Shown: one piece after another, positions 22,040 to 35,700 of the stretch | Layout: every line of letters begins with the position of its first letter | Numbering within the stretch: the first letter of the stretch is position 1 | Source of the DNA: Channallabes apus | Taxonomy: Eukaryota > Chordata > Actinopteri > Siluriformes > Clariidae | Length of the DNA: 64,000 nt | Reading direction: 5' to 3' | Assembly (NCBI GenBank): GCA_030522415.1 | Contig: CM060107.1 | Coordinates: 54,027,104-54,091,103 of the forward strand | The notes under the pieces: model-generated | The model's input: the letters and a program-made list of their open reading frames with translations, nothing else | Databases searched by the model: none | What the model was told of the DNA's origin: nothing | Program-made: the position numbers and the translations under genes

Positions 22040-24298
22040 TCAGTCTAGCATGCGTCTTCAACCTATCTCTGTCAGTTCTCACAGACCAAGATGCTTTTAC
22101 TCACACAGCAGAGGCAGATCTCCCAGAAACCTCATCTACCCTCCAATACTGTCTCATTGCACTGGTGGCAGGTGGGCTCTGGAACTGCCAATCTGCTGTA
22201 AAGAAAGCAGATTTTTATCTCTGCAATAGCTACCCATTACTCTTTTGACTTTCTGGCACTAACTGAGACCTGGATATCTCCTCAGAACTCGGCTACACCG
22301 GCTGCCCTATCCTCTGCCTACAGTATGTATTCTCTCACACTCCATGAGAAACTGGTAGAGGTGGTGGTACGGGTCTCCTGTTGTCCAAGAGATGGTCCTT
22401 CTCACCAATTCCCCTGCCTCATCTCAGTTTTTCATCATTTGAATTTCATGCAGTTAAGGTAACCTCTCCAATTAACCTCCACATCTTAGTTATTTACCGT
22501 CCTCCTGGCTCTCTAGGAAACTTTCTAGATGAAATGGACATTCTTCTTAGTCTTTTTCCTTCTGCTAACACTCCTATCACTGTTCTAACTGTTCTAGGAG
22601 ATTTCAACCTTCCATCTGACAAGCTCCAATCCTCTTTCCTTCTCCCTCTACTTAACTCCTTCTCTTTAACTCTAAACAGCTGCCCTCCCACACACAAGGC
22701 AGGGAATTCTCTCAATCTCGTTTTCTTCTGCCATTGCCCAGTCACGAGAAAAAAATAAATTTTGGTCGTTAGGTTTACATAGAATAGGAAGGGTTATGGT
22801 GAAGGATACCAGGTAATGGTCAGATTTATAAAGAGGAATAGTAATATCAAAAATTTCTCTTTTTCCTTCACTCTGTCTCCCCCTCCTCTGTCGTCCCTCC
22901 CAGACCCAACCTCCTTCTCATCTTTACCACTAGAGACTGCAACCGAAACTTTCCACTCATCTCTCTCCTCATCCATAGATCTCCTTTGCCCGCTGTCATC
23001 TAAACCAAGGAAGACATCTTGTCCTGCTCCTTGGCTATCAGATGTACTATGCAACAACAGGAGAGAATTAAGAACTGCAGAGAGAAGATGGAAGAAATCG
23101 CAACTTGATGCAGATCTCACCTCTTACCAGACTCTTCTCTCCAAATTCTCATGTGCTGTGACTTCTGCCAAAACTACCTTCTTCAGAGAAAAACTGGAAG
23201 CCTCTGCACATGATCCTGGCAAACTCCACAACATCTTCTCCTCACTACTCAACCCACCAACTCCTCCTGCCCCTTCCCCTCTGACTGCGGACGATTTTGC
23301 CACATTCTACGATGGGAAAATTGCAAAACTCCTACAGCAGAACCTCAGGACCTTCCCTTCAATCCTTTAGCAGAATTCTACAACTTGTCATCTGATGAGA
23401 TTCAGCAGATCATCTCGTCATCTAACCCCACCACCTGTTCATTAGACTCAATCCCCTCCACAATGCTCCAGGCAATCTCACAAGACCTCCTTCCCTTCAC
23501 CACAACCATTCCGTATCATCTGGTCATGTTCCTGCTGCTTTTAAGAAGACAAGGGTTATTCCCAAGAAACCCTGCCTGGACCCATCAGAAGTTAACAACT
23601 ATCGCCCGGAATCACTTCTCTCTTTTATTTCCAAAATTCTTGAAAGAACTGTTTATAACCAAATATCTCTTTATCTCTCACAGAACAACCTTAATGATCC
23701 CAACCAATCTGGATTCAAAGTGGCACATTCCACAGAGACTGCTGTTAGTCACTGAGAAGCTCCATGCTGCTAGATCTGCTAAACTGTCATCTGTTCTCAT
23801 CCTCCTGGACCTGTCAGCTGCATTTGATACAGTGAACCACAAGATTCTATTATCTATTCTTACAAGCCTTGGAATTTGTGGAACAGCGTGGCAATGGTTT
23901 GCTTCTTACCTAGAAGATAGGTCATATGAGGTAACATGGAGGGGATCTACATCTGCCCCACGTACTGTAGACTCTCTACTGGTGTCCCACAGGGCTCAGT
24001 ACTTGATCCTCTCCTGTTCTCCCTCTGTACCCAGTCTCTTGGTAAAGTCATATCATCGCATGGATTTTCATACCATTGTTATGCAGATGACACCCAACTT
24101 ACTCTCTCCTTTCCTCCCTCTGACACTCAGGTTTCCACCCGGATCTCGGAATGTCTGGCAGACATCTCATCCTGGATGGCTGTACATCAGCTAAAGCTCA
24201 CTCTGAGTAAAACTGAACTGTTGTTCATCCCTTGTGACTCATCCCCAGGTCAAGACCTTGTGATATCCCTGGATAACAACCAAATCACTCCTTCTTTG
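22040..24298 (+). mobile_element. CR1/L2-group LINE, endonuclease and RT, degenerate
   Basis: The endonuclease domain appears in pieces: 'FLALTETWISPQNSA' near 22245 in one frame, then 'VIYRPPGSLGNFLDE' and 'LGDFNLPSDKL' in 22381-22758. The linker is 22816-23370. RT is 23385-24194 ('[15 protein letters not shown]') and 23936-24328 ('[15 protein letters not shown]', '[12 protein letters not shown]'). The RT is cut at 24298, where RTE sequence begins with no L2 3' end on the far side. Multiple frameshifts make it inactive. It is a different L2 lineage from that at 2795. Confidence 0.8.
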
Positions 24299-25306
24299 TG
24301 TCTTTGTAGATTTAGAGAAAGCGTATGACAGGGTGCCGAGAGAGGAGCTGTGGTGTTGTATGAGGAAGTCTGGAGTGGCAGAGAAGTATGTTAGAGTGGT
24401 GCAGGACATGTATGAGAGCTGTAAGACAGTGGTAAGATGTGCTGTCGGTGAGTTCAAGGTGGGTGTGGGTCTGCATCAAGGATCGGCTCTAAGCCCCTTT
24501 TTGTTTGCTCTAGTGATGGACAGGATGACAGATGAAGTTAGACAGGAGTCTCCATAGACTATGATGTTTGCAGATGACATTGTGCTTTGTAGCGAGAGCA
24601 GGGAACAGGTGGAGGAAAATTTGGAGAGGTGGAGATACGCTCTGGAAAGCAGAGGAATGAAGGTTAGCCGCAGCAAGACGGAATACATGTGTGTGAATGA
24701 GAGGGACCCAAGAGGAACAGTGAGGCTACAGGGAGCAGAGGTAAAGAGGGTGCAGGATTTTAAGTACTTAGGGTCAACTGTCGAGAGCAACGGAGAGTGT
24801 TCAAAGGAGGTGAAGAGACGAGTACAGGCAGGTTGGAATGGGTGAAGAAAAGTGTCAGGTGTGTTGTGCGATAAAAGAGTATCAGCGAGAATGAAAGGAA
24901 AGGTGTACAGCACAGTGTTGAGACCAGCAATGTTCTACGGGTTAGAGACAGTCGCATCGAAGAAAAGACAGGAGGCAGAGCTAGAGGTAGCAGAGCTGAA
25001 GATGTTGAGGTTCTCTTTGGGAGTGACAAGGACGGATAGGATCAAGAATGAGTTCATCAGAGGGACAACCCATGTTAGATGTTTTGGAGATAAAGTCAGA
25101 GAGGCCAGATTGAGGTGGTTTGGACATGTTCAGAGGAGAGAGTGTGAATATATCGGTAGAAGGATGCTGAGGTTGGAACTGCCAGGCAGGAGGTCTAGAG
25201 GAAGACCAAAAAGGAGATTTATGGATGCAGTGAGAGAGGACATGAAGTTAGTTGGTGTGAGAGAAGAGGACCCCTGAAAGGGAACAGCCGAAAGACAAAG
25301 AAGAAT
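24299..25306 (+). mobile_element. RTE LINE, 5'-truncated, abutting the L2 element
   Basis: It begins 'tgtgtctttgtagatttagagaaagcgta' and covers RT from the first catalytic Asp ('[10 protein letters not shown]'). The catalytic '[12 protein letters not shown]' is at about 24564, and the C-terminal domain ORF is 24852-25277. The standard 3' end, gaacagccgaaagacaaagaaga, closes it. Several frameshifts are present, including loss of the frame near 24325, 24557 and 24845. About 45 bp present in other copies just before the 3' end is missing. Confidence 0.85.
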
Positions 25307-25845
25307 AATATTGTAATTTATAAGAGCTGATCTATGTGAGTACTAAACCAGATATTGATTTATTACTGAATTATTTTATTTTTCATTAATTTCTTAGTTA
25401 CATTACAGTGTTACATACATACAGTATAAAGATATTTATTTTGAAGATTTAAAAAATCAATTCATTACAAAAATTTACTTCTGATATTTTTTCACACTGA
25501 TATACATGGGGAAAAAAGTCTTTGCCATAATATTTTTCAGCTGTGTGTGTGTCTGTGGTCAGTTTTCAATAATGTAAATATAAAGTTATTCTAAAGTGAC
25601 GTCTGATGTGACGAATCTCACCACGTCTCTTCACACAGATACAACTTTATAATAATACACTTAATGCATTGAATAATACATCTGTTTATTTTTATTAAAC
25701 TATATTCAGTGTTAATATTTACTCTTTAATTGTCGCTGTGTTAAATTACTGAGCTGTTTGTGCAGCTGGATTGTGTGTTAGTGAGACAGATGACTGAGCA
25801 TCAATGTGACAATGTGCAGGAATTTTACACAAAACACTACACACT
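25307..25845. other. Intergenic 3' flank of gene C
   Basis: The sequence matches the 3' flank of gene D in two blocks (52656-52750 and 56467-56880; for example 'tgtgagtactaaacca' and 'gttacatacatacagtataaagatattta'). It is the ancestral 3' end of the unit and has no ORF. It preserves the approximate empty sites of the two solo LTRs that split the D copy. Confidence 0.7.
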
Positions 25846-26372
25846 TTATTCTGGATCACACAATCTCACAGTAGAGCCAGAACACCAGTAGGGCCCAAAC
25901 CCAGCGTACAGAGGCTGAGTGAATGTGGTGTGAACTCTGTGGAGGAGCTTCATCTTGTGAGAGACGCTGTAGAAGGACAGAGTTCCTGCACTGTGATCCA
26001 CATACACTCCTATTCTTGAGGATGATGGAGCTCTGAGATTAGCATCAATGTTGTTGTGATAGAAAGTGAGAGAAGAAGAACACACCAGACACCAGGACTG
26101 ACTGTTTCGTCCAAACCTACATTTATTATCCTGTCCTTTCCTGCTGATGTCTTTATATGAGACTGATATGGACACAGGACCGCTCCACTCCACCTCCCAG
26201 TAACAGCGTCCACACACACTCTCCTTACACAACACCTGACACACGTAATCAAATCTCTCTGGATGATCAGAGTACTGCTGCTCTCTCACACTGTATCTCA
26301 CCGCTCGGTTCTTCTCAGACAGAATGAGGAAACGATTTGCCGTGTTGGGATCCAGAGTCAGATAACAGAAAT
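25846..26372 (-). CDS. Gene C exon 5, PRY-SPRY (B30.2) domain
   Basis: The acceptor ttttattttag|ATTTCTG is identical to gene B's. Hallmarks are 'LDPNTAN', '[11 protein letters not shown]' and '[14 protein letters not shown]'. It ends '[16 protein letters not shown]' with stop TAA inside GAATAAAG. Compared with B it lacks two residues in the serine loop ('[11 protein letters not shown]') and gains residues near the C-terminus. Confidence 0.9.
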
Positions 26373-26648
26373 CTAAAATAAAAGAGAAAAACAAACTGAA
26401 CAATGTGAACATGTTGGGTTTAATTCACAGAATAGTCTATATTCATGTGAAGAGTGAGACAGCTGTCTGTGTGCGCTGATATCTGAGGGAGAATTAATTA
26501 ATAATATTAATTATGTTAATTAATATATATTTATCTACTGTATATATTTATCTAAAAAAAAAAAAACGTTATTTCTTCCAGCTTTTCAGTTATTTAGTAT
26601 TTTCTAAAGTACTTTTGCAGGATATATGTACTTATTGAAATGAACCAA

Positions 26649-26684
<36 letters not shown>

Positions 26685-26687
26685 ACA

Positions 26688-26741
<54 letters not shown>

Positions 26742-29700
26742 ATCTCAGAAAATCTTCTCTGCTCTGTGTCTCTGGTGGTGAAAAGATCTGAACTGCTGCA
26801 GCTGTGGAGAGAAAAATGGAAATGAAGACAAAAAGCCTCATCAGGTTGTAAAAGATGGAAACAGTTTAAAGTGATAGTCAGTTTATTCATTTTAAATCAG
26901 TATTTTAGTTCAAACTGTCTGCAGGAAGGTCAGCAGGAGCACTGCTAAGAAATGAGACTTGACAGAGCGAGTAAAGACGTCCATCATTGTGTTTCTCCAG
27001 CAGGAACAGCTCCTCTTACCATGTGGATGGATTTTGTTGAATTCCTCCTCACAGAATTCCTCAAGTCTCTTCTTCAGATCTGAGAGAGAATTCCTCACTC
27101 CATCAAATGAGACATGTTGATGGACACTGATGCTGCATGTCTGAAAGTCTGGTCTCTCAATTGGAGGAGATCTACGCCCAGAAGCTAAAGCCTACAGTAA
27201 GCAGATTAAATGTAAAACACACTTGTGACATCAGAGGACATTCACTGTTCCTTTAACAGGAGGATTTTTAGAGAGTGTGTGAGGAACAGCTGTGTGTGTA
27301 GATCAGACAATGAGTGTTACCTGGAGGAACTGGATGTGATTGTGAGTGTGTGAAAGCTGCTCCAGCTCAGTGAGTCTCCTCTGAAGATCAGCAATCTCCT
27401 GCTCCAGTTGCTCCAGGAGTCGTTCAGCTCGACTCAGTTCAGTCTTCTCCTGAGCTCTGATCAGCTCCGTCACCTCTGAGCGCTTTTTCTCCATGGAGCT
27501 GATCAGCTCAGTAAAGATCCTCTCACTGTCCTTTACTGCTCTCTTTGCACTCCGCTTTTAGGACACACACACAGGACTTAAAGCTCATCTATCATTACCT
27601 CTCTTACTGCGACTGTAAATGACTCCATGTTGTCCATGTTGTGTGTGTTTCTAGGAGCAGGTCTGTCTCTGCTCATTTCTTCTTTGTCTTTCAGCAGTTC
27701 CCTTTCCTGTCCTCTGCATCCTCTTCTCTCACACCAATTAACTTCATGTCCTCTTTTACTGCATCCATAAATCTGCTCTTTGGTCTTCCTCTAGACCTCC
27801 TGCCTGGCAGTTCCAACCTCAGCATCCTTCAACCAATATATTCACCATCATATTCACTCAATCTGGCCTCACTGACTTTATCTCCAAAACATTTCACATG
27901 TGTTGTCCCTCTGATGAACTCATTTTTGATCCTATCCATCCTTGTCACTCCCAAGGAGAACCTCAACATCTTCAGCTCTGCTACCTCCAATTCTGCCTCC
28001 TGTCTTTTCTTCAGCGCCACTGTCTCTAAGCCATATCGCTGGTCTCACCACTGTCCTGTACACCTTTCCTTTCATTCTTGCTGATACTCTTTTATCGCAC
28101 AACACACCTGACACTTTTCTCCACCCATTCCAACCTGCCTGTACCCACCTCTTCACCTCCTTTCCACACTCTCCATTGCTCTGGACCGTTGACCCTAAGT
28201 ACTTAAAGTCCTGCACCTTCTTTATACCTCTGCTCCCTGTATCCTCACCGTTCCTCTTGTGTTCCTCTCATTCACACACATGTATTCCGTCTTGCTGCGG
28301 CTAACCTTCATTCCTCTGCTTTCCAGAGCGTACCTCCACCTCTCCAAATTTTCCTCCACCTGTTCCCTGCTCTCGCTACAAAGCACAATGCCATCTGCAA
28401 ACATCATAGACCAGTATCTCATTTATCCTTTCTATCTAAGGTCTTAGAAAAAGTTGTCTGTATCCAGTTGCTCTCCTGAAGGTACAGAATGATATCCTCC
28501 TATCCCTTGATTCCAAAAAACCTGTGCTGCTCGTGATGTTGGACCTCACTGCAGCCTTTGATACTGTTGACCACTCGACTCTCCTGACACGTCTGGCACA
28601 AGAAGTTGGCCTTCAAGGTCCTGTACTACAATGGTTTAGGTCATATTTAACAAATAGGACTTTCTCAGTCATGATTGGTGATCTCTCTTCCTCCTCAGCC
28701 CCTTTGACCTCTGGTGTTCCACAGGGTTCCATTTTGGGCCCTGTTTTATTTTCCTTGTACATGCTGCCATTAGGGTCGATCATTTCAAAGCACAATGTTT
28801 CTTTTCATCTATATGCAGATGATTTACAAATCTATCTGCCAATTGTGCCAAATTCTTCTGAAGCACTTAAATCAATTCACAGTTGTCTGTATGACATCAA
28901 ACTCTGGCTGTCATAAAACTATCTCTGTGTGAATGAGCGTAAAACAGAGTGTATTATGTATGGGACCCCAAACTTTTCTGGTTTTATCACTGCTGGTCTC
29001 GATTTTCCAGTTCCTAATTTGAGCCATGCAGTCAAAAATTTGGGGGTGACTTTAGACAGCAGTTTAAACTTTCAGACTCACATTGACTCTGTTGTCAGGG
29101 CAGGATTTTTTCATCTTCGCCTCCTTGCAAAAGTCAAACCCTTTTTGAACCGGAGCGACCTGGAGAAAGCCATTCATGCTTTTATTAGTCCACGGCTAGA
29201 CTATTGCAACGCACTTCATGTGGGAATCACTCAAGCTCGGTTACATCGTCTGCAACTTGTGCAGAATGCTGCGGCTCGTATGCTGACCATTACCGAAAAA
29301 ATGATCACATCACATCAATCTTGTATTCCCTTCACTGGCTTCCGGTACAGTTCCGGATTCAGTTTAAACTTTTGATGTTTGTTTTTAATGCGATTAATGG
29401 TCTGGCACCGTCCTACTTGTGTGAGACAATGAGCTCCTATCACCAAGGTAGAGCCTTACGTTCTGCAAACCAAAACCTGCTAGTGGTCCCTCGGTCAAGA
29501 TACAAGCAATGGGGTGATCGCTCCTTTGCAGTCGCTAGTCCTAAACTCTGGAACACCATTCCACCAGAGTTACGCAAAATTAAGGACCGTCCTTTGTTTA
29601 AAGCACAACTAAAGACCCACTTATTTAGAATGGCTTTTAATATTTTATAATTTTATGCTTTTTTATAATTTTATAATTGATTTTTATTTATTTTTTATTA

Positions 29701-32700
29701 TTATTGTTATCATTATTACTGTTACTATAACTTCCATTTATAATGTTCATTTATTTATTTACAACTATATGTTTCTTTGTTCCAAAATTTTTATTGCTAT
29801 TTTATTGTCATTTTTTAGTGCTGTGAAGCACTTTGGTTCAACTTTGGTTGCTGTAAAGTGCTATATAAATAAATGTTGATTGATTGATTGATTGTCCATG
29901 GAGACTCCTGTCTAACCTCTGTCATCCTGTCCATCACCAGAGCAAATAAAAAGGGGCTTAGAGCCGATCCTTGATGCAGACCCACCTCCACCTTGAACTC
30001 TTCTGTCACACCTACAGCACATCTCACTACTGTCTTACAGCTCTCATACATGTCCTGCACCACTCCGAGTTTAGTCCGAGGTCCGGGAAGTACGTAATGT
30101 GGTGGAGAATACGCAGGGGCGAACTGGGACAAAAAAGTGGTATAAAAAGTAGTATAAAAATGTAACACAATATGGAAATCAATGCTATTTAAACATATTA
30201 TTTGAAGTATCACTGAACATATATTGGGTCATATTAGTAAAACAAAGAAAAGAACATCAAGACAAACTACATATAAATCTATAAAGACAATATTTTACAA
30301 AGAATGTCAATAAAACTGAACAGGTAAGCTGAAATAAATTCAGTTGCAGCATTAGCTCACGCTTGTAAACTAGTTACTTATTTTAATTATTATGGTAGTC
30401 AATATTAATTTGAAATAAGGCTGAGAAACATTATTTTTAATTAATATTTTCTACCATAATAATTACTAGCACAAGTTAATGCTGCTACCGATTTTATTCC
30501 AGCTTACCTGTTCAGTTTAATTGTGATTCTTTTTACTTGGCTCTGGTAGATCAGGGGAGACATGTTGGTCATCATCAGCAGGCACTGGTTCATCATCACT
30601 GACCTGCTGCACTTGCGGTGTAAGATCTACCACTCATCAGTGTAAACTGCATCACGATGATACCCCCTGCCAAATGTTCATGATATCTCACAAACAAAAA
30701 GGCCAATTTGTCTTTTCCTCATAAAGTGTTTAGGTGAAATTCCACCCATACAAGTGTGACAAATATGCAAAGAAAAAATCAGGAAGGGGCAAATACTTTT
30801 CCATGGTACTGCACATGTAGTCAGATTGTTCCACTAGGATGGAACTGTGGAGGTGGAGGTTTAAAATCAAACTAACTTTACACTGATCTGAATAACTTGA
30901 ATTCTGAACTTATTGTTCTTTCCTTTGTTTCTTTTTTTTTACAAATACGACCCAATATACAGTGGTGTGAAAAACTATTTGCCCCCTTCCTGATTTCTTA
31001 TTCTTTTGCATGTATGTCACACACAATGTTTCTGATCATCAAACACATTTAACTATTAGTTAAAGATAACACAAGTAAACACAAAATGCAGTTTTTAAAT
31101 GAGGAGTTTTATTATTTAGGGAGAAAAAAAAATCCAAACAGGCGGCGCGGTGGTGTAGTGGTTAGCACTGTCGCCTTGCACCTCCAGGGTCCGGGGTTCG
31201 ATTCCCCGGCCAGGCTCGATTCCCGTCTCTGTGTGCATGGAGTTTGCATGTTCTCCCTGTGCTTGGTGGGTTTCCTCCGGGTACTCCGGTTTCCTCCCAC
31301 AGTCCAAAGATATGCAGGCTAGGCTAATTGGCGTTCCCAAATTGCCCGTAGTGTGTGATTGGGTGTGTGAGTGTGTGTGAGTGTGTGTGAGTGTGTGTAT
31401 GTGTGTGTGCCCTGCGATGGATTGGCACCCTGTCCAGGGTGTACCCCGCCTAGTGCCCGAAGTCTCCTGGGATAGGCTCCAGGTCCCCCGCGACCCTGAA
31501 CACAGGATTAAGCGGTATAGAAAATGAATGAATGAATGAATGAAAAAAATCCAAACCTACATGGCCCTGTGTGAAAAAGTAATTGCCCCCTGAACCTAAT
31601 AACTGGTTGGGCCACCCTTAGCAGCAATAACTGCAATCAAGTGTTTACAACGAGTCTTTTACAGCGCGCTGCAGGAATTCTGGCCCACTCATCTTTGCAG
31701 AATTGTTGTAATTCAGCTTTATTTGAGGGTTTTCTAGCATGAACCGCCTTTTTAAGGTCATGCCACAACATCTCAATAGGATTCAGGTCAGGACTTTGAC
31801 TAGGCCACTCCAAAGTCTTCATTTTGTTTTTCTTCAGCCATTCAGAGGGGGATTTGCTGGTGTGTTTTGGGTCATTGTCCTGCTTCAGCTTGAGTTGATG
31901 AACAGATGGCCGGATGTTCTCCTTCAGGATTTTTTGCTAGACAGTAGAATTCATGGTTCCATCTATCACAGCAAGCCTTCCAGGTCCTGAAGCAGCAAAA
32001 CAACCCCAGCCCAACACACTACCACCACCATATTTTACTGTTGGTATGATGTTCTTTTTCTGAAATGCTGTGTTACTTTTACGCCAGATGTAACGGGACA
32101 CGCACCTTCCAAAAAGTTAAACTTTTGTCTCGACGGTCCACAAGGTATTTTCCCAAAAGTCTTGGCAATCATTGAGATGTTTTTTAGCAAAATTTATATG
32201 AGCCTTAATGTTCTTTTTGCTTAAAAGTGATTTGCGCCTTGGAAATCTGTGATGCAGGCCGTTTTTGCCCAGTCTCTTTCTTATGGTGGAGTCGTGAACA
32301 CTGACCTTAATTGAGGCAAGTGAGGCCTGCAATTCTTTAGATGTTGTCCTGGGGTCTATTGTGGCCTCTCGGATGAGTTGTCTCTGCGCTCTTGGGGTAA
32401 TTTTGGTCGGCCGGCCACTCCTGGGAAGGTTCACCACTGTTCCATGTTTTTGCCATTTGTGGATAATGGCTCTCACTGTGGTTCGCTGGAGTCCCAAAGC
32501 TTTAGAAATGGCTTTATAACCTTTACCAGACTGATAGATCTCAATTACTTTTGTTCTCATTTGTTCCTGAATTTCTTTGGATCTTGGCATGATGTCTAGC
32601 TTTTGAGGTGCTTTTGGTCTACTTCTCTGTGTCAGGTAGCTCCTATTTAAGTGATTTCTTGATTGAAACAGGTGTGGCAGTAATCAGGCCTGGGGGTGAC

Positions 32701-35700
32701 TACGGAAATTGAACTCAGGTGTGATAAACCAGAGTTAAGTTATTTTTTAACAAGGGGGGGCAATCACTTTTTCACACAGGGCCATGTAGATTTGGAGTTT
32801 TTTTTCTCCCTTAATAACGTAAACCTTCATTTAAAAACTGCATTTTGTGTTCAGTTATGTTAACTTTGACTAATAGTTAACGGTTTTTGATGAGCAGAAA
32901 CATTTAAGTGTGACAAACATGCAAAAGAATAAGAAATCAGGAAGGGGGCAAATAGTTTTTCACACCACTGTATGTTCAGTGATACTTTTTTATTTACGTT
33001 TTTGTTTGTGTTATATTTTTATACTAGTACAGTATGTGGTTTGAAAAATTAATCTCCACTATAATGAGCCAGTGTATTAATCATAATATTCTCATAGATC
33101 GCTTACAAAATCACATAGGTATTCAGGGACAGGCATTAAAATGGTTTAGATCATACCTGTCTGATCGATACAATTTTGTAGATCTGAATGGAGAACCGTC
33201 TGGTGTAATGCCAGTGAAATATGGGGTCCCACAAGGGTCAGTTTTAGGATCTCTGCTGTTCTTAATATACATGCGTCCCTTGGGTAACATCATTAGAAGA
33301 CATGGGACTAGTTTCCATTGTTATGCTGATGATACCCAATTATATATCTCAACCAAACCAGACGAATTATTTAAGTTGTCTGGACTAACTGAGTGTGTCC
33401 AGGACATTAAAGATTGGATGACCAATAACTTTCTTTTACTAAATTCAAATAAGACTGAGATATTACTTATCGGCCCAAAAACCAGCACACAACAGCTTTC
33501 ACAATTCAGCCTGCGTTTAGAAGGATGTACTGTTACTACCAGCTCGACAGTAAAAGACCTGGGCATAATATTAGACAGTAATTTGTCCTTTGAAAATCAC
33601 ATTTCAAATATCACAAAAACAGCCTTTTTCCATCTTAGAATTATTGCAAAACTGAGGAACATCTTATCTGTATCTGATGCAGAAAAGCTAGTTCATGCAT
33701 TCATGACCTCCAGACTGGACTATTGTAATGCATTACTAGGCAGAGGTGTCAAGTAACGAAGTACAAATACTTCGTTACCTTACTTAAGTAGAAATTTTAG
33801 GTATCTATACTTTACTGGAGTAATTATTTTTCAGCCGACTTTTTACTTCTACTCCTTACATTTTTAAGCAATTATCTGTACTTTCTACTCCTTACATTTT
33901 AAAAATAGCCTCGTTACTCTATTTTTTATGATCAGAACGCGCAACCCCCCCGGGTCGCATGATAAGAACGCGCACAACGCCCGCCGCATGATCAGAAAGC
34001 GAGACCTTAATGCTTTTGTCGCGCCTCACTGTACTTTTACTTTTATACTTTAAGTAGTTTTGAAACCAGTACTTTTAAACTTTTACTTAAGCAAAAAGCT
34101 TGGGTTGATACTTCAACTTCTAAAGAAGTATTTTTGAACGCAAGTATCTATACTTCTACTCAAGTAATGAATGTGAATACTTTTGACACCACTGTTACTA
34201 GGTGGTTGTCCTGCATCCTCAATAAACAAGCTTCAGTTAGTCCAAAATGCAGCCACCAGGGTTCTCACTAGATCCAGAAAATATGATCATATAACCCCAA
34301 TATTATCATCCCTGCACTGGCTACCTGTTCAGTCTAGAATAAATTACAAAATAGTGTTACTTACATACAAAGCCTTAATGGTTTAGCTCCCACATACCTA
34401 ACCAGTCTTCTGATACGCTACAATCCACCGCGCGCTTTAAGATCACAAAACTCTAGTGGTAGTTCCCAGAATTTAAAAATCTACAAAAGGGGGTAGGGCA
34501 TTTTCATATTTAGCTCCAAAGCTTTGGAATAGCCTTCCAGACAGTGTTCGGGGAGCAGACACGGTTTCCCAGTTCAAAAGTAGCCTCAAGACGCATCTTT
34601 TTAATCTGGCATACACGTAACTTATCCCATAACCTCATACTCTAGTACACCTATACTGAATGGCAACTACGCTAATTCTCCCCATCTGTTCTGTATTTCT
34701 CTACCCATCCCGAGGCATCGGGAGATTGTGCCAGCTTCAGTAGACAAAGGCCAGCCCTGCGAGGTTCCTGAGGCATCCAGAGAAGGACCAGCTCCAGCTG
34801 AATTCTGTTTCATGACGGTTTCGAGCTACACATGCTGCTCCTGTGCTTCCAGTGATCCAGACCTCATCTGCCCTCTGCACCTACTTACTCGTCCCTATGC
34901 TGAACTGGTCTTCATGTCAATTTAAATCATTTCTGTCATATTGAATTTTCACCTGCACAACACACATGACGTTATCATTTCTATCTGTTATCACCCAAAT
35001 GAGGATGGGTTCCCTGTTGAGTCTGGTTCCTCTCAAGGTTTCTTCCTATTGCCATCTCAGGGAGTTTTTCCTTGCCACCGTCGCCATCCCCCTTGGCTTA
35101 TTCATCATTACTCATTCATCATTCATTCATCTCATTATTACCTAAACACATTTTTCTCACACATACTGTACACACTTCCAAATATTTTATTTTCTAACAA
35201 AATATTTTTCTTTTTTTGTGAAGCTGCTTTGAGACAATGACCATTGTTAAAAGCGCTATATAAATAAAATTTCATTGAATTGAATTGTATTATGATGTGG
35301 GATGTGGTAAACTGCTGGAACCAGCCTCGCTGTTCCTGACAGTAATGTTAGAGCAATCAGAGCCTGCGTAACTGGAACTTTCCTTCACACCAAAGGCAGA
35401 ATCTGTTCATTTGAAGCATTTCACAGCATTTACCTCTAAAGCTTTTTCTTATTTTCATGTACTTTTCAGCTCCACCTTTTCTTCTTCCCCCTTTTCATTC
35501 ATTGAAATTATTATTAATTTGCTCAAAGAAATTCGCTGCATCAAGAAAGGATCAATATGACGCTGTCGCGTTGTGTTCAAAGAAAAGACTAAAACAAAAT
35601 CATGTTTGCTTCAGCATTGGAAACAATATTGTATTAGGGTAACTTTATTAAAGATTATAAATTTTTGTATTATTTGTTCACACACGCGGGCATCTTTAAC

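Larger units (their letters stand above)
30960..32970 (-). mobile_element. Tc1/mariner element (family 2) with TA duplication, inserted in X
   Basis: The 50-bp ends are inverted: 'cagtggtgtgaaaaactatttgcccccttcctgatttcttattc' on the left and its complement at 32920-32970. TA is duplicated at 30958-30959 and 32971-32972. The transposase is on the minus strand (next entry). A SINE (31140-31542) sits in its left end. It interrupts the right terminal repeat of X. Confidence 0.92.
30066..33055. mobile_element. Element X, copy 1: palindromic TIR element, disrupted by a Tc1
   Basis: The ends are inverted repeats: 'tgaacatatattgggtcatattagtaaaac' near 30214-30243 on the left, and its complement 'acaaatacgacccaatata' (30941-30959) continuing after the Tc1 as 'tgttcagtgatac' (32973 onward). 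Outer terminal-repeat sequence reaches about 33050 ('gtataaaaatataac' on the minus strand). At 30311-30520 lies a palindrome with roughly 100-bp arms, 'actgaacaggtaagct...agcttacctgttcagt'. No transposase is recognised. Copy 2 at 49660-50607 is inverted. Boundaries toward the RTE and L2 are approximate. Confidence 0.6.

Noticed and set aside
22816..23120. Opposing 108-aa ORF on the minus strand
   Set aside because: It is antisense to the L2 LINE linker, which carries the expected LINE motifs.
31140..31220. Second possible tRNA-like gene (GGTTCGATTCC B box)
   Set aside because: It is the head of a 403-bp SINE with a target duplication; no tRNA fold is apparent.
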